DNA of 64,000 nucleotides. Source: Exophiala sp. HKRS030 (Eukaryota > Ascomycota > Eurotiomycetes > Chaetothyriales > Herpotrichiellaceae). The stretch is from contig JAHWDD010000002.1 of the NCBI GenBank assembly GCA_023897205.1, positions 1,488,001 through 1,552,000 of the forward strand. Reading direction: 5' to 3'. Numbering within the stretch: position 1 is the first letter of the stretch; the number at the start of each line of letters is the position of its first letter. This document shows, in pieces, positions 1-10,858 of the stretch. Under the pieces are notes generated by a model. It did no database searches. It saw only the letters and a program-made list of their open reading frames with translations, and was not told the origin of the DNA. Made by a program: the position numbers and the translations under genes.

Positions 1-495
1 GTATGGTGGAAGACCCACGCCATTTTCAACCATCCCCCGTGACACCCGTCGGTGGGTGACTTCTTTCTCTGCGTTGGCAGTAGTCTCTTCCGTTCCAATC
101 GCCCCTTACCCCCTTGGGTATCGATACTGATGAATGGCTCCGAAGAGGGGGACTCTTTTTTGGGGGGGCCATTTCTTGCAACGTTGAAAAAAAAAAGACA
201 CTCGCAAATCAACACCACATGTCACCCCAAGTTCAACTTCATTCCAAGGCCAATCCGTGTCGTCAAGGACGCCGATTCGCCTTTTGGCCGAATTTAGCAG
301 GGCATCACGACACATGTCGGTCGTCCTTTGCTTTCCAAATATCGGACGGGAGTGGGCTTTCTGTCGTAGAGTACGCGATCGATGAACCACACAATCACCG
401 CCACAGGAAGAAACCAATGTATGCATAAACTTTTGGAGGGCTCTCTTCAAAAGAGAGAACAAAGAGGCAAATGATTTTTGAATCGTAGTCAGCTC
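1..495. other. Gene-free left edge
   Basis: No convincing gene. The stretch downstream of the first transcription factor contains only short overlapping open frames on both strands, with no domain-like composition and a poly-A/poly-G tract near 165-200. It is probably 3' untranslated and intergenic DNA. Confidence 0.6.
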
Positions 496-2568
496 TCAAG
501 CCATACCAAAAACAAGATCATTAGGTGCACCGATGGCGTTGGGGTCAAACAAATCCCATCCGGCGACGTAGCCCTCGGCCGAAGCCGATCGACCGTCACT
601 GACACTAAATTCCTCCCAATTCAAAGAGCCCATGTCGAAAGACGGCAGGCCGTCACCGTCGAAGGAAGATCTACTCCCAAACCGTAACTTGTCCAGCTGC
701 GACGGGCCGGGGTACAACAGCCTCAACAACTCGGCGTCTTGGGCTGGGCCGAAGGACGACAGTGACGGGGGCCGGTTGGAAAACACCGACTCCAAGAGAG
801 GTCCGAGCAATCTTTCGTAGACCCCGGCGTAGTTTGACACCTCGTTCCACCCCTGGGCGGCGAGGGCCAGGAAGTTCGACGTAAAGACCTTTGTCATCTC
901 GAAGATCTGCTGGGCGCTGAAGCGAGCGGAGATGGTGTCGAATCCGTGTCTCAGACAATACAACACGACCATGCTGTTCTCCAGAACATGGTGCGCGATG
1001 AGCCACGACCGCCGGTAGAAGCCCGAGAGGATGTGGTCGCGGAGGTGCTTCGCGCTGGAACACGCCGCCTCGAAGGCCACCATGAGGCTGCGCGGCTCGG
1101 GCATGGGCACCCGCGGAGATGGACGGTGCAGGTTCGTCAGACCGTGGGCGAGGGTGAACTCCGTGAGCTCATGTCCGTCGTTGTAGTCCTCGTACCACGC
1201 CTGGAGACGACGTTCCATAAGAACGAGCCAGTCCTCCCAGCTCTGACCCGGCTCCAAAGGCTTGCCTTGGAAGTGCACCTCGACCATGGCCGACTGCAGC
1301 CGCCGGAAGTGGATCCAGCGCAGGTTGTGCGTCTTGGTCTCGCTGCCCGTGGCGTCGATGCCGGACGGGTGAATGTGTCTGTCGTCCAAGATGGAGGGGA
1401 AATGCGCGTCGATGCTCTGGTCCGGGATGGACAGCGGCCGTTGCAAGGCAGAGCAGATCGCCCGGTCAAAGTTGTACGCGCACCAGAAAATCCGGCGGCG
1501 GAGGTCGAGCGTGAGCTGGTCGAACTGCAACGCCTCGGGGGCCTCTCGGTGTAGGCCGAGCTCGAGACACGCGCGCATCGCGGCACCTGTGAGCATCCAC
1601 ACGTTCGCCAGCCGAGGGTTGATCGAGGCGTACTGTAGCACCATCAGTGTGACCTGAATGCCGGCCAGGTCCGAGGGAATCTTGGCTTTCTCGGTCAAGT
1701 GCTGGATGCCTTCTTCGAACAACGAACTCGAAAACACCATGTGCTTGGCCTCGTGGCCGGTGCGGGCGCTGCCCAAAGTGGCCGAGGTGGAGAGCATAAG
1801 GTACACGATCAGGAAATCAAAGGATGGCGCGACGGTGCGGTGTCGCTCAGGCATTTCTTGCAGGGTTTTGACGACGCGGTCCAGTTGTTGCCAGAGCGAA
1901 GGAGCGTGGAGGACGGGGAAGATGGGGTAGACTCTGGTCATGTACTTCTTGATCAGGCTTCGGACGATGGGTGTCGGTATGCTTTTGAGCATGGCACAGC
2001 TGACTTCGTTGTTCGCACGAGAAAAGGACTTTCTGCGGGCCTCCCTCGGGCTGCCTGACGCGATGGCGGTCGATGGGGTGAGACTCATGCGCACTCTTGC
2101 TATCAGGTCCGTTATCCCAGGTCCGGTCGGGAGGATGGCGAATATCATGGCTTGGATCTCACCGCAGCTCATTATTTCGTCGCGAGAGGTGTCTTTGGTA
2201 GTGGCTGAAGCCGGCGGGATGTCGACCAACATTTTCGGCGTCTCGTCAAGTTTCGGGAGATCGAGAATCGACAGGCCGTTCTCCTCCAGAGGGATACCAT
2301 CGTTGGTCGGCATCCCAGCGAGAATGTCCGAGGCATTGAGTTCCTCGAGGTGACCATTTCGAGCAAGTTCACTTTCTACCTTGGCGATTTCCGACTCGAG
2401 ATGTTGGACGATACTTCGTGGGATGTTTGGATCTTGATCTTTCGAACTGAAGCCAGTACATTCTGATTTCGCGGCTATGCATTGGCCGCATGGAATGGCG
2501 CGATCACACTTGATCTTCCGGCGGCGACATCGCGCGCACGACAAGACAGAGCGACGACATTCGGCCAT
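496..2568 (-). CDS. Zn2Cys6 fungal-specific transcription factor
   Basis: A nuclear DNA-binding regulator of 690 residues in one uninterrupted exon. The N-terminus carries a complete binuclear zinc cluster: Cys11, 14, 21, 27, 30 and 37 (C-x2-C-x6-C-x6-C-x2-C-x6-C) with the usual basic run RRRKIKC. A short predicted coiled coil follows (about residues 52-75, LESEIAKVESEL), which in this family often mediates dimerisation. The central part has the fungal-specific regulatory domain, recognisable by the RRRIFWCAYNFDRAICSALQ-type segment. The ATG at 2568 is the first in frame and lies just before the cluster. The gene is divergent from a second Zn2Cys6 gene across 815 bp. Third codon positions look GC-rich compared with the neighbour. 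The target pathway cannot be told: no metabolic enzyme lies beside it. Confidence 0.93.
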   Translation of the reverse strand: MAECRRSVLSCARCRRRKIKCDRAIPCGQCIAAKSECTGFSSKDQDPNIPRSIVQHLESEIAKVESELARNGHLEELNASDILAGMPTNDGIPLEENGLSILDLPKLDETPKMLVDIPPASATTKDTSRDEIMSCGEIQAMIFAILPTGPGITDLIARVRMSLTPSTAIASGSPREARRKSFSRANNEVSCAMLKSIPTPIVRSLIKKYMTRVYPIFPVLHAPSLWQQLDRVVKTLQEMPERHRTVAPSFDFLIVYLMLSTSATLGSARTGHEAKHMVFSSSLFEEGIQHLTEKAKIPSDLAGIQVTLMVLQYASINPRLANVWMLTGAAMRACLELGLHREAPEALQFDQLTLDLRRRIFWCAYNFDRAICSALQRPLSIPDQSIDAHFPSILDDRHIHPSGIDATGSETKTHNLRWIHFRRLQSAMVEVHFQGKPLEPGQSWEDWLVLMERRLQAWYEDYNDGHELTEFTLAHGLTNLHRPSPRVPMPEPRSLMVAFEAACSSAKHLRDHILSGFYRRSWLIAHHVLENSMVVLYCLRHGFDTISARFSAQQIFEMTKVFTSNFLALAAQGWNEVSNYAGVYERLLGPLLESVFSNRPPSLSSFGPAQDAELLRLLYPGPSQLDKLRFGSRSSFDGDGLPSFDMGSLNWEEFSVSDGRSASAEGYVAGWDLFDPNAIGAPNDLVFGMA

Positions 2569-3383
2569 GATTGCTGGCTATGGTCGTTTGGTCATGACAC
2601 TGCATGGATCTTGGAGGAGTTCACCTTACACATTGAATTCGACAAGGGCCGATGATGAGGTGGCGGGATGCTTGTCTCAAGGCGGAGGATGGACGACAAA
2701 ATCTGGGCCGACGAGCCTATCAGTGGCGCCTCTCAGTGAGATTGTATTGGTAATTTGGATTTCGCTGAATAGCCGGCCAGTTGGTGGAGAACAGGATGCA
2801 GACATGCAGAGGCAGAGATAGCGAAGCTCCAGTTTAGGAAGGGGAGAATTGGGGGTGGGAGAGGCGCTATAGGCGATGCAGGGTTCGCCGTCGCAGCCTA
2901 TAGAGGGACTGATAGGGGACGGTTGGTACGAGAAACTCCGTACCTAGTACAAACCTGGGTCCATAATCCGCACTCTGTGCACACTTGACAGGGTCCGTTA
3001 ATCTGCACTCACCAGAATCCTATTACTCACATCCGTCGTCGTACACAGACTCATCACTCACTACCTCGGGCAGGCAGGTCGTTCCTTATCGCCCAGTGCC
3101 CCGCCCTCGTTGCCGCGACCGGAGACATCGTATCTCTCGTTCCTCTCTCTGTGTTTCGTCAATCCACGACGTTGCCCACCTTCTTCTCTCGGACTAATGT
3201 CCCGTCTCACATCTTCACATAATCGCAGGTCAGGTCGTGAAAGAGTGGTCATAAGGTTGTCAACAGCTGAAACCCAGAAGATTTATATACCTGGCGAGGC
3301 TGTGCCACTAAAGCGCACATGTCCTTCATCAACCTCTATTGACATTTACCCCAGATCGGACTTGGGCTGTTACAATACTCAAT
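2569..3383. promoter_or_regulatory. Divergent promoter between two Zn2Cys6 genes
   Basis: The 815 bp between the two divergent start codons must hold both promoters. I see no coding potential. One copy of the recurrent motif ACTCCGTAC lies at 2935-2943. CT-rich stretches near 3100-3180 precede the rightward gene. No specific operator is claimed. Confidence 0.5.
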
Positions 3384-5302
3384 ATGGAGTTTGATAACAC
3401 GAACATCTCCGAAGGAGATCTCACACGGCTACTACCCACTTGCCAAAGATGCCGTCGTCTGCGAAGAAAGTGCGACACGAATCTGCCAGCCTGTCGATTG
3501 TGTCAGAAGGGAAAGGCTGAGTGTACCTTTTTTGACCACGCGCTGCAGCAAACATTGCCTCGAAGGTGTGTTGGAAGAACCCGACCGACGTTGAGAGGCT
3601 GCCACTGACTTCCCACGGTAGCTATGTCCATTCCCTGTTGAATCGTTTGAGTCGACTACGGTCCGTACAAGCGACGGTGAATGGATCTGCGGAACCGCTG
3701 GACACATTCCACATTGGCCATCACGAACACACGACTTCTACAACTTCATCACACCTTGACAATCAACCTCAACAATGGGGTACATATACCAGCGACCTAT
3801 CCTTCGACAAGCATTTTATAATCGATCATGCCAATCCCACTTGTTGGCAGTTTCTAGGCAGCAGTTCCCCGTATGCTTTGGTGGTTGAGGTGCTTGTCCA
3901 CGCTCAGGCAAAACTCGGCCCAATGGTTCATAATCCAGATTATGCCGGGCCTGAATTTTGGCTGAATGCTCAAAGCACAGAGGTTGCAGAGCCGGTGCAG
4001 CCACGGGCGACACCATCTCGGTCAGAGATTGAAATGTTGGTCGACTTGTACATGACAACCACCAATGTTATGACGGCTTTCTTCGACCCCGATGACATTG
4101 CGCTCGAGGTTGATACCTATTTACGCCACCACGGAACGGCAGTAAAGTACCTCACTGGCAAGGATGCCCACCAGTTCTTCCGTGTCTCTATGATTTGCGC
4201 TATCGCCTCAGCAAACAAGGCAAGACACCATTCGGCCTATGATACCGAGTCAATGGCTTATTATTCGGAGGCGTTGCAGTGTGTGGAAGAAGTCACTTCA
4301 GATGTATCTGTGGACGCACTGCAGGCTTTGTTACTGCTCATATCTTTCGGCGTCTTTCATCCCAGAAAAGGTGATATCTGGAAACTGTTGGACTTCGCAT
4401 GCCGGTTGAGCGTGGAACTAAACTTCCACACCGAGCCCAATGATGACTACGAAGATGAAAAGAGCAAAAAGAGACGCAGATCTATATTCTGGGGCTTGTA
4501 TTGTATCGAAAGATCAATTGCGCAACACCTTGGACGACCATCAGATCTGACCGAAGAGATCATCACAGCAGAATATCCAGCCACCTTGACAGAGTCCACG
4601 ACTGCGGATTCCTCGTCATTCCAATTGATTCTGACCTCGCATTTCTACCGTCTGATCTATCTCCGCTCCGAAATCTTTCGAGAGCTCTACTTACCAGCTC
4701 TAGCCCCTAATTTATCGCGTCTGTGGTATGAACAAAGTCTGGAACAGATTCTGTCATGGAGACGAGAACTACATTTTCTCGACTCGTCAATTGGTATGGG
4801 TAGTATGACATGCGAGATTAATTTCGACACTTCTATCCTGTTCCTATTCCAGCCGTTATTACTACGTGCGTTGGCAGCTACGAAGGAACCTATGCTGGCT
4901 CACGAAATGACAGAGATCATACCTCGCGAGAGCTATCACTCTGCTGTCAAGGTGGTTGAGTTCTACAACAAAATTCTGCGTGGTGCTGAGGGTACTCCCT
5001 GGGGTATGTATCCCGTCACCATCACCTCAGCACACTACATTCATCAAGCCACAATCACCATCATGGCTCATTGTTTGCTTGCCATCGATGGACGACTGCC
5101 TGTGGTGAGTTTCTCGCGAGAACTGAGCGGGGATGCCGAAGGCCCGGTGGATTTCAATGGCATCCACGAGATCTCCGGAACGTGCTTGATCCTACTAAAT
5201 ACATTGTCCAAACGATGGGCTGGCATGGTCGGCATACTGGATATCTACAAAAGCTTACAGTCAAGGGTCCTACCCATCATGATGCGGAGCGGCCTCGGTT
5301 AA
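3384..5302 (+). CDS. Zn2Cys6 fungal-specific transcription factor, two exons
   Basis: Exons 3384-3565 and 3622-5302 (intron 56 nt, GTGTGT...TAG), giving 620 residues. The zinc cluster is Cys20, 23, 30, 37, 40 and 47 and sits wholly in exon 1; splicing joins it in phase to the rest. The middle region has the fungal-specific factor domain: a GDIWKLLDFACRLSVELNFH-type segment followed by RRRSIFWGLYCIERSIAQHL. It is a predicted nuclear regulator in the Zn2Cys6 class. The open frame extends upstream of 3384, but only through non-ATG codons, so 3384 is the start. It is divergently paired with the gene at 496-2568. Target genes are unknown. Confidence 0.9.
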
Positions 5303-7083
5303 GGGACATGTGGCATCAAGGCCCATCATGGCAGCCTTTCAAGTTTCTCGTCCTCCTACAATCCGGCTGCAGGGCTTGATATTGACTCGATCTTGTCAAC
5401 CTCAGTTTAGTGTGAGGAAACCAGAGATGTTACGCTTACTAGAATCTGTTGTCACACGCAGGAGAATTTTAGCAAAGGAACTGGGGATCTTCGAAATCGG
5501 TTTTCTTACGATCCACTGTGGCGTTCTCATTTGGCTGTAACTGGGGAAGACTAAGCTTCTTTGTTCAAGGGAATTGCGGTGTGTAAACATGGGTACTTTG
5601 CCAGGAATAGCCGCACAGCAGCGAGGTATTCACGAGCGATGTGATCGAGCTGGTTGTGAATACACTTTATCGAAGGCTCATCCAACAATTGGCATTTGGG
5701 CCAACAGCATGCTTTCCTTAAGCGATCAATCGCATCGTCGTTGGCTTTATTCCTGGTTCGTCAAACAGAAGACAGGCCTTCACAACTGCTTCGTCCATGG
5801 CTCCAAACGCATATCCTCGTCGACTTCCGTGCCAGGCTCCGAGGGTAATCTTGAGGACCTGTTCAATATCCAGATTATCACAAAACTTTCCTTTTACTTT
5901 GCTGGCTGAAGGCCCTCATCGATCCAAATACAAAAGGCCTCATCCACCCAGGCAGAAACGGTAGAGGATCAGGGAGAAAAACGAAGAGAATTCATAGCGT
6001 CCTCCATACAACCAAACAACTTCAGAGCACGCCCTCAGTCCGTCACTCACCTTCACATCACAGCCAAGCTCGAGTGTGATAATTGCTTCAGCGGAAGCCT
6101 TCATACACAACCAATTGAATCAGTAGAGGTTGATCCCTTTGGCGCACCATACGCATTACTGACTTGAGAAAACCAGGCTCGCTCCAAATCAAGCCATGCC
6201 CGTTTGTACACGACGCATGGCGGCCGGGGCGGAGAAGTCATTCAAGCCAAAAGTCAAACTCGTCCTCAGGAGAGCCGCCTACATCAAGCAGGAGCGGTCG
6301 TTTCCCCCAGCGGCGTGGAGGTGGAAGGGTACTAGGATTAAGTTTACCATGAACTATGGTAAACCAGTCCGGTGTGAAGTGATAGGATAAGGTAACATAG
6401 GGAGGATCGGTCAGGTGGAGGACGGTGGAGTGGACATGGCAATAAAAGCCAACTGGTACAGATGGAGGGATTGTGATAGATTGAACACCAGAAGGCTTCC
6501 ACCTGTTGCGTTGTTTTTCGTCTTGTGTCAAAGTCGCCCGTCATTAACTTGAGAAAGCAAACCTGTTTGTGGTGGTCTCATTGCCGGCCTGTCCCACCAA
6601 TACTTTCGCTAATAGTGTGCCTCGTTCGTGGCCGTCTCATTATCATCGATGCCTTGCTTCGTGCCAGTAGAGGAAATCTTATCTTGATGATATGCATCCG
6701 AGATCTTCAACGTGCCATGTTGAAGTTGTTCGGCAACGAATCAGAGATGAAGTGATGTACGCATGAGGTAAGCACCCAGAAGCCTCGGGCTCCCTGGGCG
6801 TCGGCTACTAGAGCCTGAAACGGGCACCGGTGGCCCTTACCCGTAGGTCCCTGCCTAGAAGGTTGAGATGAGGGGAATGACGAACGCCCAGAGCAGTCAG
6901 GGCACGTCCTGTACAGGACCATGTGCAGCGCAGAGCTACCGATAATCAACCCTACACTCCACTGCACTAGGTTCTTCACACCAAAAAGCTGAGGTTTTTC
7001 TTTTATCGACATCTTGTTCAACCTCGAACCAACTATTTAGTATGTGAGATTTGTCTTGGTCGGACGCACCCCGAAGCCTCGTT
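5303..7083. other. 1.8 kb intergenic region
   Basis: Only short open frames (the longest about 111 codons, 5574-5909) without recognisable motifs, start context or splice structure. It includes the 3' region of the regulator and the upstream region of the PQ-loop gene. I see no RNA gene or repeat. Confidence 0.5.
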
Positions 7084-8137
7084 ATGGCAGGCTTCTTGAC
7101 CACCGCTTTCACCATGCTCGCGCCCGAGTCCAGCGTACCTCTCACAACTCGCGAAGCCCTTTCCGGTATCTTTGGCTCGATCTCGCTCGCATGCTGGATT
7201 TTCCTGCTCGTGCCTCAGCTTATAGAAAACTACCGCAACGGATCGGCCGAAGCCATCAGTCTTGCCTTCATATTCGTGTGGTTCATAGGAGATATTTGCA
7301 ACCTTGCAGGAGCGCTCTGGGCCGGTCTTGTGCCCGTCGTTGTCGCAATAGGCGTCTACTTTTGCATTGCAGATGGCGTCTTGATCGCACAGTGCCTGTA
7401 CTATGGGATCAAAAACAAGAGAAGGGAGGCCAGGGCATTGTTGGCAGCGAGGCAATCGTCGGCCGGGGAACCCTCAGAAGACGAGCCGCTCCTGCGACGA
7501 GAGAGGACAAATAGCCTTACCATACCTGGCTCGAGGGAACGACGGAGACGGAGCAGTGCGAGCTTGAGACGCCGTCCAAGTAGTAGCGCTCAAGACGACC
7601 ATCTCGCCAAGATCCTCGAAGAAAGCGACGACTCGGGCACCAGGTTGTGGTTCAAGAATGTCATGAGCGTTCTGGCGATTGTGGTCGTCGGCGCAGCGGG
7701 CTGGGCACTCGCGTACGAGTCGGGAGCGTGGAAGCCCAGTCCTACGTCGGCCGATACTGAAACGCAAAAGATGGCAGCTGGTGCTCAAATCTTGGGCTAT
7801 GCGAGTGCCGTGGCATATCTGGGTGCAAGGATACCGCAAATCGTCAAGAATGCAAGGGACAAGAGCTGCGAAGGCGAGTCTTTATCACAGCCCGTGTATT
7901 CCAGCGTGCTAATAGTCTGTTATAGGGCTATCGCTGTTATTCTTCATCCTGTCGTTGATGGGCAACCTTACGTATGGCGCAGGCATTCTCTGTCACTCGA
8001 CGCAGCACGAGTATGTCATGAAGAACCTGCCGTGGCTGATTGGTAGTTTGGGCACGATGGTGGAAGACGTGACCATCTTTGCGCAGTTCCACATGTACGC
8101 TCCTAAGGACGGAGCGCATGAGGAAGCTGTGGTTTGA
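7084..8137 (+). CDS. PQ-loop vacuolar amino-acid transporter (Ypq/Stm1/PQLC2-like)
   Basis: Exons 7084-7873 and 7926-8137, 333 residues. This family exports cationic amino acids across the vacuolar/lysosomal membrane. Two PQ-loop repeats are visible: LLVPQLIENYRNGSAEAIS near the N-terminus, with its aromatic/Gly-rich helices, and a second one, RIPQIVKNARDKSCEGLSLL, with LMGN after it. A long hydrophilic, Ser/Arg-rich loop separates the two halves, as in fungal members, and about seven membrane helices are expected. The second PQ repeat is intact only if a GC-AG intron (AAG|GCGAGT...TATAG, 52 nt) is removed; no GT donor there gives the right phase. The open frame extends to 7051 only through TTG, so the ATG at 7084 is the start. 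Confidence 0.9.
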
Positions 8138-9315
8138 GAGCTAGTCGTTTGTTTTGCAATGCTACATTTTGGTTTGCCTGAAATTGATGTCTCGATAATG
8201 GAAGAGCCGACACGAGATCATCTACGAAATTGGTCACCTATCTGGAACAGTGCGAGTATACAGTATCACGAGGTGCATGTCTAAAAAGTCGAATGTCGAG
8301 AAATATGTCGCAACAATCTGAGTAAGACAGCATGTGGATTTTGTCAAATGTTTTTTAAGGCTCCTCCGGCTGACCGAGAGATGTGAATGTTGATTCTGAG
8401 AGCGTGACATTCTGTGCTTATGGAGAGCCTCAGATGATGGTAGTCAGGACCCGGGGCGCTTCTAAGCCTGCCTAGGTACATAAAGTCGTATGGCCACATC
8501 TCGTACGGTCGGATGGTGAGGTCGTAGTTGTGCTGCCACCGGTTGTACAAAGTAGTGCACGCAATTTTCGACTCATTAATTGTATAGGGTTGCATTGCGC
8601 ACGGCCGACGTCACTTGTAACGAATGGCTGAGAGGGAAATGCAAAGATCTTCATCAAGTTGAAACTGGACGGTTGTGAGATCAGCACGTGATCGACTTTT
8701 TAGTGAGACAGTCAAGTGCCAATCTACGGGCCCTGACGGAGAATTAATTGCGGCGGTGAAAATCTCGCCGGGAGCAGGCGGAGGCGCTGCTTAAACAAAT
8801 AGTACAGGGTGCAGTGGGTTGCCTCCGTACAGTCGGGGGGACACAATAGGTACCTTTATTAGTCCCCAACACCACCTGCAACACCCAAGCAAAGGCCGCG
8901 AGTACAAGCCAACCAGCAGCCTGAACTAAACCCGAAATCACTCACACCAACGCTGCTGTAGGCTGTGTAACTTGTTTTTCTCTTCTCGCTTCTGTTCCTC
9001 ACGCAACCTTGCTTTTCTCAACCAATCCACCATCCCATTCATCATCTTTCTATTCCTTCTCGCTTCTCTTTGTCTTCATTGTCTCATCTTCTTTTGTACC
9101 AATCCATCTTCTTCCAAAACCCTTTCTTGCCCTCTTGCGGCCAATTTCGACACATCTGAGCACCGCCATTGGTTCTTCGTTCACCTCGACCCGACAACGC
9201 TCGCTTCACTGCACGTCTTTGTTTCTCCAAGCGAAAGCGACGAACTGCAGCCCCGATCAAAATCAAGCCACAGGCTTTACTTGCCTCATATCCTCGTTCC
9301 CTCGAATCTGTCAAG
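8138..9315. other. Intergenic region and long CT-rich leader
   Basis: No gene seen. The second half (about 8970-9150) is strongly CT-rich, as is common in transcribed leaders and core promoters of filamentous fungi. It probably serves the surface-protein gene starting at 9316. CTCCGTAC, part of the recurrent motif, occurs at 8823-8830. Confidence 0.5.
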
Positions 9316-10116
9316 ATGCAGAAGATATTCTTGCTCCTCTTCTCGATCCTGTTCGTGTCGTGCGTTTCTGCCGACGCCCTTGACGATGCAATTGCACTTT
9401 TCAAACGTCAAAGTGTCCCATTGTCCACGGGCGGCAGCGATTCTGCGAGCGCATCTTCGTCATCGTCGAGTGATAGTGCCCCCAGCAGCACGACCCCATC
9501 CAGCTCTCCTCCGTCCAGTTCAGCCTCGGTCACTGATGTTTCTTCAACCATTACAAGAAGTGCCAGTCCCACAACTTCGACTACCGTCATCGAGACAACC
9601 TCGACATTCACACCCTCAAGCTCTTCGCGAGTCACCGAAAGCTCCTCCCAAGCACCGTTGACCTCTTCGAGCACCTCGTCTGCTTCCAGGACGCTGATCA
9701 CGACCGAATCTTTCTCGGAAGTCGTCACCACAATCACAAGTGTCAAAGGAGGAAGCACTATGCACGTCACGAGCACAGGCAGTAGTGCTGTCCCTGTCAC
9801 CACAAGTGTCGACCCTGCATCCTTGACAAACGGTGGTAATAGCAGTGGTGGCAGCTCCGGATTGAGCTCTACGGCTAAGAAAACCATTGGTGGCGTTGTT
9901 GGAGGCGTGGGTGGTGCTTTGCTTCTCGCCGGACTTGCCTACACTGCCTGGCGCATCTGGGGCAAGAAGAAGAACCTCCACGATGATGATCTCTACGATC
10001 CCAATGTCAACCAAGACAAGCTGAGTGCCACCACCGGATCCGACAGCACGCCATTCCAACGAACTCTGGATCAATACCACTCTCCTGGACCTGTCAACAC
10101 GGCTTCCAACTTTTAA
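9316..10116 (+). CDS. Ser/Thr-rich single-pass cell-surface protein (Mid2/WSC-like layout)
   Basis: 266 residues, one exon. The N-terminus is a clear signal peptide (MQKIFLLLFSILFVSCVSA), followed by a Lys-Arg site (LFKR|Q) suited to Kex2-type processing. About 150 residues of Ser/Thr/Pro-rich, presumably O-mannosylated ectodomain come next. One membrane helix lies at about residues 191-214 (IGGVVGGVGGALLLAG...), then a short cytoplasmic tail beginning GKKKN. This is the layout of fungal wall-stress sensors and related mucin-like proteins. No WSC cysteine domain is present, so a specific sensor role is only inference. The start at 9316 is the first ATG in this frame and begins the signal peptide. 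Confidence 0.82.
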   Translation: MQKIFLLLFSILFVSCVSADALDDAIALFKRQSVPLSTGGSDSASASSSSSSDSAPSSTTPSSSPPSSSASVTDVSSTITRSASPTTSTTVIETTSTFTPSSSSRVTESSSQAPLTSSSTSSASRTLITTESFSEVVTTITSVKGGSTMHVTSTGSSAVPVTTSVDPASLTNGGNSSGGSSGLSSTAKKTIGGVVGGVGGALLLAGLAYTAWRIWGKKKNLHDDDLYDPNVNQDKLSATTGSDSTPFQRTLDQYHSPGPVNTASNF

Positions 10117-10858
10117 CACCACCCATCCAGGGCAGCAGTGTCGGTCATCGACCATTACGATCGTCACGAATCTTGTTCTGTATTTAGCGAAAAGGGACGA
10201 CATCAAAAATTGTCGCCCTTCCCGGCGCGAGAGCAGGCGTTGCACCTAGGAAGTGGGTCAATTATTGCGAACGGAACTTCATTGTCAAAGTATTAAACTG
10301 AGCGTAATTAGTGCTATTGCACAACTCAAACTGCCAGTCCTTTCCACTGTGTCAGTTGTAAATATGGATATTGCCTTGAATGGAGTGAGGTGAATTGGCT
10401 AAATAGAGAACAAAAAATGAATCAAATTGTTGAAATCAGATCCTTCGCTTTTGCCTTGTACCTTGCATGACGGCACGCCTGGATGCTTTGTCTCCGGCTT
10501 CAAGCAAGGAATATACGAGAGATCGCTACTGTAGGTACCTACATAATAGTCGTATAGATATGCTAGGGTGCCAGTTGTCAGCCACTTGATTGAGTTGAAT
10601 GACAAAATGCGATTAGAAGGGTTTAGCTCGGTATCGGGCGCGTCGCCTTAAAACCGGTCGCGCCTTGCTCGCGTCATATCGAGAGCGTCCGAGCACTCGA
10701 GTCCTCGATTCTACTACTCTCTGACCACTTACTGACTTGATCACAATCGCTTTCAATCTTTGCTCACCTAGAGTTGCAGCCCTTCTAATTGCCTGGTTAC
10801 TTGCTGGATTACACAAGTCGACAACCATTCCCAGCACCAGGAAAGCGAGAAGTGTGCA
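10117..10858. other. Intergenic region
   Basis: 742 bp without a convincing gene. It contains a small palindrome-like stretch, GTAGGTACCTAC, near 10,532. Otherwise I see nothing to report. Confidence 0.5.

Noticed and set aside
946..1554. Open frame of 202 codons on the + strand inside the first transcription factor gene
   Set aside because: Antisense shadow of a GC-rich exon; Arg/Val/Glu-rich composition and no domain.
5574..5909. 111-codon open frame between 5.3 and 7.1 kb
   Set aside because: No motif, no splice support and no protein-like composition.
9408..9887. Open frame of 159 codons on the - strand opposite the Ser/Thr-rich protein
   Set aside because: Ser/Thr codons read backwards give Val/Glu/Leu runs; a mechanical result of the repeat composition.
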